A DNA stretch of 64,000 nt. Origin: Trichobilharzia regenti. Lineage: Eukaryota > Platyhelminthes > Trematoda > Strigeidida > Schistosomatidae. The stretch spans positions 32,045,379 through 32,109,378 of the forward strand of contig OX235263.1 of NCBI GenBank assembly GCA_944472135.2, read 5' to 3'. This document shows, one piece after another, positions 38,701-50,700 of the stretch (position 1 is the stretch's first letter; every line of letters begins with the position of its first letter). The notes under the pieces are model-generated. The model was not told where the DNA came from. It worked only from the letters and a program-made list of their open reading frames with translations, and did not search any database. The translations under genes were made by a program, and so were the position numbers.

Positions 38701-41700
38701 TACTGGTCAATCAGCTTGACCTCGTAACCTGAAGGCTCAAGGTTCGATCCCTGGTGGGGTCTTAGGTACGTACTGCTGAGGAGCTCTGAATTAGGAGGAG
38801 ACAGTTGTCCAGTGCTCCCTGGTCTTCACTGGTTCTCTAGCTGATATCAATCCGTGAACAAACCTGAAACAAATAAAACTCCTACGAACTATCTCCTGAA
38901 TATTATAAAAATACTTAGAATAATTTCCGCGTGTTCAGAAAATCAAAACAAAGTTATGTAAACCACAGCCTTTTCAACAGAATGTTGACTCGAATTTTAT
39001 TAACCATCAAAGTATGTGGTTTAATAGTTCTGCTAAAGAAAATTCCGGTTTAAACAGCGAAGCGTTCAGGAAAATCTTGTTTTACCTTTCTAAATATACT
39101 GGAATTGTTTCAGGTAATTTTATGATAGTTCAATTTGACTTAGTGTTCAAATTATTCCAAAAAATTCGCAACATCTATAGTATACGTGTTTATACTCATG
39201 AATATATTCACCTCTATTGTTGTCTACTCTCGAGTATTGCTTGCCACTAGGTATGTTCAGATTGCTCCAGGAAAATAAAAAATTAAGAAAGAACAAAAAG
39301 CTTGCCTACCTTCTGATTGTAACCAATCAATAAGTGTACCGGTATTTGGATGAAAACATTCAACTAAATAAGTAAGATTATTAAGTTGAATAGATTTTGA
39401 TGTAGACGGTAAAGATGATGAAGATATTGAAGAAAAAGAACTCTTGGCAGAACTTGTTTCACAACTTTGAAAACCATCATTATATGCATGACCAGATGCC
39501 CATCCAATAACAGGATAAAAGCCTATAAAACAAAAAAAAGTGACATTGTGTTCAGCATTGTAGAAAATATGAAAGTGAAACAGTTAAGTACAGGTAGGTG
39601 ACTTTCACCCGGCCGATAACTGCCACCTTATCGCGGTGGTCGGGCTTGAATACTGTGATGACCCAACATGCTAAACTGACTGGGACTCTGTCCCTGCAGG
39701 TCCTACCATCTCAGGAAGGTTGTTTGGATAGCGGTTAAACTAAAAGCAGTTACCATGGGGTACATGGGCTCCAGTATCCAATCGGATCAAATGGCGTATG
39801 GACCCATATGGGTCACTGGGAACCATGCGAATGCAGCTCCTGACGCTACTCCGCTGCCTTGCGGATTAGACTCCAAGTCAAAGGCTCGAGGGGTGGTCCC
39901 TTAATAAAACCACGTGCTTCGGTCTGGGCGTCCGAGCAGTATCTCAGCCCTCACACAATGAATTGAATAAAGCAAAAAACAATCAATGTAACTTATCGCG
40001 TGCTATTATACGTGTTGCAGTTTCCTTCTTTCTTCCCTTCCCGATGATAGTTAACGAATACTGTTTGAACTTGTTAAGCATGACTGTTTCCCTTCCAGAT
40101 GAAGTTCTTTATCCGTTCTCTACTTATATATTTTTTTCTTTTGGTCTATGTTGTTTTATTATTATTGTGTGGCGCATCTTTCTTGGTGCCATATTGTACC
40201 AAGTTTTTATGCGTTTAAATAAAATAAATAAAAATAAAATAGGTGACTTCCAGTGGTGGTTTTAATACTGCTCACAAATTAACAGCATAAAATGAATTCA
40301 GTTTATTTGCTGCCTTATATCCACTGAACAATCACAAATATGCAGAATTATTGCAAGAATAAATTAAGAAGTATACTTTGTTTTGGTGCGTCACCAAAAG
40401 CATCTCCAACCGGCACGGCAGAATTTTATCAACAGCTGCCTTCGCTCCATGCTTAAGATTAGATGGTTGCTCAGAAAGGATTTTTATTTATTCATCTAAA
40501 ACATAAAATTGGTACAATATGGGCACCAGTCAGAAAGAATTGGTAACAAGGAACTTTGATTACGAACCAACCAAGAGCCTACAGCTCAACGAATATGCTG
40601 AGGGAAATGGTGATGGATTCAACCCACGCTGAGACGACTGTCGAGTGAAATCACGCACCAGGCCCTTAAGTGGAACATGAGTAGGAACAACCAGTTAGAC
40701 ATCCTTGAATGATATAGAGGAGATCGTGTGAGGAGGGAATGAAAGCTTATGGGTATTCGTGGAGCCGGTTAAAAAGGACTAAGGAAATGTGCTGCTGTTC
40801 CACTAGGAAAAATAATAATTATTATTATATACTTCCATGGTCGAACATAAACGAAAAAGTGCATATATAAATTAGGTAAGCCCCATACACGAAATGGATG
40901 TTAAATCCAACCGTTTAGTCGCAAACTCTTCTCAAAGTATTAGGAGGAAGAGCTGAAAATTCAATTCGCTTTCAAGTTATTGCACGTGCCAATAGGTAAG
41001 GTGAGTCAACAAGTGTAGTTGCACGAGATGTTGGATCGAAACTGGTTCACTCATTTCTCACAGAGACATTATACGAGTTGTACAGAAAAGTGATGGATTA
41101 CGTGTTAGCAAGATCTATTAATCTTCGGGGTTTTTTTCCCTTTGTAAGATATGATCTTCCTTGAATGTAAATTAGGCGAACACATCCTTTTTTGACGGAA
41201 AATCAAAGGCATTAAAATAGACGACTAAGAATTAATAGTATTTTTCGATGTCACAATATTATATACTTAGATTGTAAACAAACTAGAAAAAGAAACCATG
41301 GAGTGATTACTCAGCAACCACAGACACCTTTCACAACACTCAAGTCGGATGCAATGCATAAACCTATTCCCAACAACGCATTTTCAATTCAACAGCAAAA
41401 TATACGAACAAATTAAAGAGATACATATGGTATCACCCATTTTAGGCCTAACTGCAGATGCAAAGACTTGAAAACATAATCCTATCAAAGATCAAAAACC
41501 CAAAATTTGGATACGTTACTTGGATAACACATTCGTGATAACGACTAAATAAGCAACATCCTCAATGACATCAAATTCATAAGGGAAGAGGAATTCGAAG
41601 ATAAAATTCCAGTTTTAGAGGTCTTGGTCAAGCGAACAACCGAAGGAAAATGTGAAACCCTAGTATGCAGAGAATTAGCTCGCACATCAAATATTCAATT

Positions 41701-44700
41701 ATAACAGCAACAACAACCCAATAACACAAAAACAGAGTTGCATACAAACATTATTCAGGAGAGCCAGGACGCATTGGAGCACTTGAGGAAAATGGAAGAA
41801 AATACCTTAAGACAGTCTTCCAAAATAATGGATATCCAGGATTTCATTATGAGATGACATCGGTTAGAGAACCATTGGAAAACCCACCTGGGTGTACTGG
41901 ACAGCCATTTCGTCCTAGTGTGGGACTCTTCAGGAGTACGCACTCACCGTCAGGGTTTGGACCCAGAACATCCTGGTTACAAGACCAGCTCGTAGACCAT
42001 TAGGCCACTAGGACCCGATCCAATGGCCTGTCCATGAATTCCAACCTCTAACAATTCACGACATAGCGCGACAACTAGCCGATATCTTCGGCGAGTATTT
42101 GTTCTCACGCCCGACTTGATGTACCCTACTGCTAACGCGCAACGTCGTGAATTGGCAGAGGTTAGAATTCGTGGGCCATTGGATCGGGTCCCAGTGGCTT
42201 AATAGTCTACGAGCTCTCCTTGTAACCGGAGGGTCCTGGTTTTAAAACCCGGTGGGTGCGTGGTGATGAGAAGTGCCAAACTAGGACGAAACAGCTGTCC
42301 ACTACTCCAGTTCTGGTTTTCCAATGGTTCTCTAACTAATGTCAGCTCATGATGAAACCCTGTAACCAATCAAATCCCTACAGACTAACACTTGAATAAT
42401 CGATATCCACCAAAGAAATCTGCCCTCAACTCAACTAAGCAAAACAAAAGTACCCAATCAAAGCACATAGAAAACTGTCATGTCACATATAGAGAACATC
42501 TCTGGCTATCCAAACCTTTTAGAATTGATGTTGCACACACACCAACAAAATCAATTCACTCGGCTCTATGTCAACCAAAAGATTCAACAGCAAAAGAAAA
42601 TAAAACCAATACCATTTACAAGACAAGAAAACATTATATTGGTCAAAGTGAACGCCCTCTTCGTCTTCGCATTCAGGATTACAAACTAGCTGTCAAAAGA
42701 CATGACGTCCATTCACTCCTTCATAGCATTGCATACAGACAACCACGGGCACCAATGCGATTGGGATAGCGTTCAAATCTTAGGCAGAAGAAACACCAAA
42801 AACGCCAGAAAATTTCTAGAAACCTGGTATTCAAGTGAATCGGTAATCAATAAACACATCAACATAGACAAGACTTACAAATTCATAAGAAAAAAATCAC
42901 ATGAACAAAAGGTCAAACTTCAGGACAATGGAAACAATCAATATCAATACAAGTAGAAAAAGGGGTAAGAAAAAAACACACAAAAACAGCCAATCACGTT
43001 CAAGGTTACCGAGATAGATGACTAAACTCGTGGAGAAATGTAAAAGTTCACTTCAAATTGAAGTATGCACTGTGGATATTGCCTCGCGAAGCAATGAAAG
43101 CTTCGCAACTAAACCATCCAGCTCAGAGAACACAACTACACCAAAAACATACTTTTTTATGCCCAGTAGCTATAGTTCAGCAACTCGATTGAAAAATACT
43201 TCCAGATAATCTGTTCTGTGTACATATATCCTGAAACACTTCGAGTAGAAACAATTGCTAGTCGAATTCGTCTTTTGGAAATACCTTTATTGATAATAGT
43301 ACCTCATGCCATGCGCTGGAAAAAAGCTGTTGTAGGTCAAATACGGGCCAGTAAGACAGTTTATTCTTCCTACTTTGCAGTATTACGCTACGATTCATAG
43401 AGCTGAAAATTTCTCACGTAATTATTTTATAACACAACTAATCGTCACAAGAAGCCATACATTCCGGTTAACTATCCCTCTATATTTAGATCCTGTGAAG
43501 ACAGAACCTGGGTACACTGTTGCATAGATAGAAAAAGTCAGTGCTTTTTGTGTTACCATATAATGAAGCATGAATTCACCGAAATACAAGAAAAACGCTC
43601 AATGCATCAAAAATGGGGATGGCAGAATCAAATTACAAACAAACAAGAATAATTAGTTGATTGGTTGTTATTCACATGTGCAGCGTGCACACATCTGCAA
43701 TGCTCTGTATATATTCACCTTAAGTATTAATTAAAACGACTAACAGAATTTGAATAAGGCATTTTAGAAGACAAATTTCGCGTGATGATATCATTTCGTA
43801 GTTGCTTTACAACTAACATGGTTTACAATAATAAAATAAAAAATGCATGATAATTACTCAGTTATATAAAATAAAAGTACATACTAATGACCAATCATAC
43901 TTAAACAGGTCCCATGGTAGGCAAAGGTTGAAATGCTCAGAAATAAGCGACGTTTTCAAGATTGAACTTGAAAACTTGTAGACAACGTTTTCTTGACTCA
44001 TCTAACTGACCTCTCCTCTCTACGCCTTTTTTCTATTTTGCTTATGCTCTTGGAAATCAGGAAATGTGAAAGTTAAATAACTTCCATAGTGAATGTGATT
44101 GTCAGTTGCTTCTTTCATTTCATCGCATTTTTTATTCGTACAAGAATACATGAGTATCAAGCTAACTATTTTTTTACAGTCCTCTAACCAATGCAATTTG
44201 AGTACAGTTAATTGTTGAGCCGGAAATGAGAGTGGATAAGTTTAACAGTGCTCATTTTAGACAAGTTATTTCAGCTTTCAGTAAGTAACTTAGAGAGATG
44301 AAAATTTTGAAATAAGCAGAAAACTTAGGCACTGTGGTAGAGTATAACTCTAGCTTCTTGACACATATAAACTCACTAGTAGAGGGAATAAAATTCACAT
44401 CTGAATCGGAAAATAAACAAGGAGAATTAGCTATATTAGATTGTAAAACAAAACAAATAGAAGGTAAACTACACACTAGCGTTTATTAAAAGCCAACGTA
44501 TTCTAATAGATATTTAACCTTTAATTCGTCTCATCCGTTAACTGTTAATTCAGGCTTAGTTAAGTGTTTAACAAACCGAGCAGTAGCACTAAGTAGTCCA
44601 AGAAAAGACCTGAATGATGAAATAAAACAGATAGAAGAGGAGTTGGTGTTAAATAACTATCCTATAAAATTCATTAGGAAGATCGAAAAAGGCCAAAAGC

Positions 44701-47700
44701 AAAATAAAAATATTTGTGAAACTAATAATGATAACATGAATAAGAAAGAATTTAAGTCATCTACTGTTACATCATATAAGGAGAGGACATCTGAAAACAT
44801 ACGTAGGATTCTTAATAAAGCAGGAATTAGGCTGGTGGTATTCAAACCTACAAACTCACTCAGAGACAAGCTCTGTAGGCTAAAAGACTCGGTGGACCCA
44901 ATTAAACAAAATAACATAATTTACAAGATACCCTGCAATGACTGTGAGGTAGACCAACTACATAGGTCAAACTAGTACGTCGGGGGTAATCAGATTGTCG
45001 GAACATAAGAATTCAGCTAAGGTAAGAATGGTTGACCCCCCGAAGATAAGTAATTTAGAAAAAAGCTCAGCAATTGCACTGAATGCATTAACACACAACC
45101 ACAAAATAGGGTGGGAGAGGGTTAAAATTTTAAAAAAGTAATCTAGGTAGGTGGGAGAGAGAGGTTGATTACTGAATCCTTGTTCCTCGAGTCTACACCC
45201 AACACATGTAACAGAAATGACTCCATGCAAATACCAGAAATATGGAAGATATTATTACCGCCGGTCAAATCAAAAGAGGATAATAAATAATCTTAAAATT
45301 ATATTTCAATTCAAGCACATCACAACATTTTAACAAGTTACTTATTATGATTATAAAAACACTCGTCTTATTTCCCATCTGATTGTACTTGATCGCCAAC
45401 ACTCATATTATTATTTCTGAATGTACATTATCACATATTGATTTTTATTTAAATTATCTGGTCAATTCCACATAGGTATATAAATGAAGGGGAAAAAAGT
45501 TGTGTCAGTAGCTTCATATGATTATGAGCGGCAATAATTCGTGCTCGAAACGAGGTCATCAGTTAATATTACTGTGTGACTTAGCAAAATAAAATCTTAT
45601 CTATAATGGAGATGAAACTTTTCATCCATATATACGTACACATGCATATATTGATTGATTACTGTAAGCACAACATCTCAGCCAACATTAGTGGTAGCGG
45701 ACATAAACGAAGGTGAAGGTGACAGTATACAACAACAGTCAGATTATTTATTTATTTATTAAAAATAATAATTCGTATAAATCCCTTGAAATGTATGGAA
45801 GATGATTAAACGATTAGAATTTTGAAATGTGACTATATGACTAATATTCAACTGTTTGAAGAGTCATCGCAGACACAGTCGCACGATTCTCAGTTAATGG
45901 AATAGAAATACTCAAGTGTTGGTTTTTAGGGGTTTGGTTGGTTACAGGATTTCATCATGAGCTGACATTAGTTAGAGAACCATTGGAAAACCAGGACTGG
46001 AGTATTGCACAGCTGTTTCGTCCTAGTTTGAGACTGTTCATCGTCAGGACGCACCCACTGGACAAAAGATCTACTTTTGTATTACACAATTTTTCATACA
46101 TGTATAGATGCTGTAAATATGATATGATTTTTGAATTTGAACGTACGACGAATTGACACTTACTGAACACATACACTGGTATGGAATGTAATCTTTATTT
46201 AATTGGTGGATGGTGACTATCAGTGGAATCCACGATGCCCATTTAGTCCTATTTGGGACTCGTCAGCTGGATGTACCTGCATTTCTCAGTGAGTGATGAT
46301 GTTCCCACCGAGGCTCGAACCCAGTGCCCATAGTTTCAAATGCCAAAGCGCTATCCTCTAGACCACTTGAGCCACCTCTTGTGCAACGGGTCATATTAAT
46401 TATTGAATTGAATCTTTGATTTTCCCGTCGATTGATTGGACCGAAGTGCTCGGTCTCAGGTTGACATGTCGGCTTCTTGTGCAGATGCTTCGACAATGTC
46501 TGGGAATTTAGTATTTAATTGGTGGATGGTGACTAGCAGTGGAATCCAGGATGCGCATTTCGTCGTATTTGGGACTCGTCGGCTAGATGTACCTGCATTC
46601 CCAAATGAACACTGAGCACTTTGGTCCAATCAATCGACGGAAAAATCTAAAATTCAATTAAAGTAACATGGTCCGTTGCACAAGAGGTGGCTCTCGTGGC
46701 TCAAGTGGTCTATTGGATAACGCTTTGGCATTTGAAAATATGGGCACTGGGTTCGAGCCTCGGTGGGAACATCATCACTCACTGAGAAATGCAGGTACAT
46801 TCAGTGACGAGTCCCAAATAGGATGAAATGCGCATCCTGGATTCCACTGCTAGTCAGTCACCATCCACAGATTAAATTCTAATTAAATGCCCAGACATTG
46901 TCTAAGCATCTGCACAAGAAGCCGATATGTCAACCTGAGACCGAGCACTTCGGTCCAATCAATCGACGGGAAAATCAAAAATTCGATTAAAGTAATCTTT
47001 ATTTGTTTGAGTTTCACTGTTATAGAGTGAAATATAGTGCAAGAAATGTCAAAAAAAAATCTAATCAAGTGTACGTTTCTAGAACATGTTTTGACAACAA
47101 CAAAAAAGTAATTTCATATTAGATAAGTTTATTTTTAAATATCACACAGCGATGCAAATCGAAACGTAAAATGGAGTTTTGACAAAAATAACTTAATAAG
47201 TAAGCAGTGATATATTTATTTTGATTGAGCACTAGTCAGTAACTAGCGTTATGTGTTTGGCTAGTCTTATCTTTTGGTGCAGACTGAATTCTACCAGTCA
47301 AGTTTATAATGTGGCTACCGTGCTAGATGAAAGTTTAACGGTAAGTGGCGAGAGTCTTGGTAGAGAGATGTTTATTTCTTATTTATTTGGTATCTCCATA
47401 TGACCAAATTATGTACCCCATATCTTCAAATCACCATTTGTACAGATCTTCCGTGTTGTGCTACTTCACGTCTCCATATTGTATTTCTTACTGTTCCTTT
47501 CAGGTCTCGAACATATCTCCGCAAAGCTGTATCATCTGCTTTCTTTGAAATTAAATCTATCTCCCTGCTATTTGGTGTTTTTATGCCCATAAACGTCTCT
47601 TGATAAACTACTGACAAATTTCATCAGTAGCACACACCACAGAAGTATATTGCTAAGTTGACTGATAGAATTCAGTCGTCACCAAACAAATGACTAGACA

Positions 47701-50700
47701 CATTACACTGGTCACCGACTGACTAGTGTTCAATCAAACGTATCCAATATAGTCCTACAGGAGGGGAATCACGAGCCCGAATGGCTCAGTAAAAGCGTCT
47801 CTGACTGCAGCAATGGGTGGCATGGGTTCGAGTCACAGAGAGGACATGAGTTCCTTCAAGGCTGCAGATACACCTTGGTGACAGGTGCCAACTAGCAACA
47901 CACGTCGGCCCAAGGCTTCCTGCCTAATGCCTCCAACCAATTAATACCAACAGTGATATAAAAATCTTCTATAGTTTCGTTTGCAAGGGTTAGTTATGTT
48001 TTTACGAGTTGATCACGGATTGATATCAGTTAGAGAACCATTGAGAACCAGGGAGTACTGGACAGCTGCTGTTTCATCCTAGTTTGGGAATCATCGGCAC
48101 TACACACCCACTGGGACTCGAACCCAGGACCTTCCGGTTACAAGGCAAGCTATCTCGTATACCATTCAGCCACTGGACCCGATTCAATGGCACATGAATT
48201 CTAATTTCTACCAATTCGTGATTTAGAGCGACCCCAGTACACCATGGTTTTTCAATGGTTCTCTAACTGATATCAATCCGTGATCAACTCGTAAAAACAT
48301 AACTAGCCCTTACAAACCAAACTAAACAAAATTAATCTGATGCTCGCTAGCGACTTGCTACAGGATGAAGTTTCCTGAGTTCTAGTGAGAAGTCGTGACC
48401 AGTGAGGTCCAATTATATGTCACGTATGTGGATGGATGTGCCACCAACTACAATGGTTGGGGTCGCACTAAATCACGAATTGGTAGAAGTTAGAATTCAT
48501 GTGCCATTGAATCGGGTCCAGTGGCTGAATGGTATACGAGATAGCTTGCCTTGTAACCGGAAGGTCCTGGGTTCGAGTCCCAGTGGGTGCGTAGTGCCGA
48601 TGATTCCCAAACTAGGATGAAACAGCAGCTGTCCAGTACTCCCTGGTTCTCTTAACTGATATCAATCTGTGATCAACTCGTAAAAATATAAAAATCTATT
48701 CAGTATGCGCTACTTCCAGATAAATTCATAGATTAAAAGTTATCAGCGGTAATTCATCTAGGTTAAGAATACGCATCTTAGTGTTGTATTATCTGAGTCG
48801 GATAGTTTAATTACAAGGACTTCATTGTCCTTCTGGACGTCTTCTGCACCAACCTCAATACGAAACCTTCATAAGTCAATGAAGAAAAGACATCATGTTG
48901 ATCAGCAGGCATGATTTGCATACCCACGATTCAGGCCACACACTACATATGTTATTTATTTTACAAAAACAGTTGAAAAGGCGATGTGACTCGGATATAA
49001 TATATATTGGAATAAAATTTTACCTACCATTCACTACGGCTAGAGCTTTAGAACCAGAATTTAAATTCAAGAAGCTCCCAGTGCCTAAAGTAATCTTAGC
49101 TTGACAAGGAGATAAACAATTCTCAGTTAATGTGGCCGCTTGAGCATCACCAATAATACCAGTGACTGGAATAGCTAATGACGGATTTGATGAATTTCCA
49201 AGAGGACCATGTCGAACAGTTCCGTAATAATAACTGAAAGATAATAAGAATAAACTCAATACAATTTTGGTATTAAATAGCATATGTTTTAAAAACCACC
49301 AAACGAAAATGATCAAATGACATGCAAAAATGAACAACACAGAGTGATCTAACAGTGTTGTAGTGATTTGTGTATTTCGTTGTGTAAGACTTTTCACCAA
49401 TACCTCAAATTGGAATCTACAATGCAATGGTAAATAGTCAAATAGTTGAACTAATGAGAGCAGTTGGCTAGTTAACTAAGCCAACCACGATTGACAGACA
49501 ACAAAACTACCAGAGAAGCTTCGACAAAATAACGTAAGATCACTGAGAAAGTGCATCAGTTCAAATCACCTTAGATTATATTCCCTGTAATTTTACACTG
49601 TACAAAAGACGAAATGAAGATACAGTTGTGTACTGGCGATTAAGCTGTTTATAAAATTGGTTATTTAAGTTAAGCACCAGTTCAACACTTTCTGTTTCAT
49701 TGCATTTCTTTTCTCTGCTACTGTGTGTGTGCTTTTATGAAGTGTAGTAACCCGAATTACAATACCGTTGTACAAAGTTTTACGTTAACAGTTCAGTTCA
49801 TCACTTGACCAAGTTAAACTTTAAGCACCACTAACTAACAATGGAGTACGACCGCACCATTGACCCTGAACGGTCCAATGGGATTTATTCACGTGAGTTA
49901 AAGCTTTTATTCCGCATGATTTGAGTTAAATGCCTACTCTAACACAATTGCGTTTGCCATTTGGTGAGGATCAAGTCTTTCAGTATTGCTTGGATGTGGG
50001 GTTGATTAGGAAAGAAAGGATTTGTTCATTTGGATGTGTGGTGACCATAAAAAGCTTCAGTAGATCAGTTTATAGACTTGTACGTTGTTATGCAATTTTT
50101 TTGAGACAAGTTAGAGTCAGAGAAGATAACCTGGTGATTCTAATATTTCGTAGGAACATATGATACCTCTGTACAGAAAGGATTCGTCGAGAGCATAGTA
50201 CATAGAAAGTCAAGTACTTTATTAACTATTATTACTCGACTGGTGAAATAAGCATCTATAATATACACAGATGAGTGGAAAGGTTATAACTCCTTGTCAT
50301 CCCTTGGATATATTCACCATAGATTCAACCACTCCCATTACAGGGACCCACACCAATTCCATCACTGGCTTTTGGGAAAGGTTAAAAACCAGGATTAGAG
50401 ACATTAATGGATCGCAAAGCGATGTCGTTTATAGTCATATAGATGCAAATACATATGTATAGGATGTGGTGTAACTTTTCCATCGATACTCCTATGCTAA
50501 ACTAGGAGATGTTTTTATCACATGTGAAAGGTATTCTATGTAACGCTTTTATACAATTTCCATGCATTTCCCCATGAATATATGTATCCATACAAAAAAC
50601 GCCTCCTTCGTGTGATTGGTGCGTTCAAGGTCATTCGCCGATTGGTAGTTTGTGGTGCTTAAAGTTTAACTCTGCCAGGTTAGAAGAATAAACTACTTTT

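Larger units (their letters stand above)
46195..46990. mobile_element. Inverted cluster of Sm-alpha-like elements
   Basis: Minus copy 46195-46385, minus fragment 46395-46600, plus copy about 46660-46870 and a terminal inverse 46871-46990 (CCGAGCACTTCGGTCCAATC). Three hammerhead modules and two tRNA-like parts (CTCAAGTGGTCTATTGGATA). Confidence 0.8.

Noticed and set aside
39014..39250. 78-codon plus ORF as an exon
   Set aside because: Only the first third looks protein-like up to a GTAATT donor-like site; no partner found, so kept only as a side note in the nested-exon finding.
42392..42769. 125-codon ORF as a gene
   Set aside because: It is the GIY-YIG part of the interrupted Penelope-like element.
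12597..48690. Regularly repeated family B units as a CRISPR array or tRNA genes
   Set aside because: Copies are dispersed, unequal and in both orientations; the tRNA-like parts lack a closed cloverleaf, so they are SINE heads, not tRNAs or CRISPR repeats.
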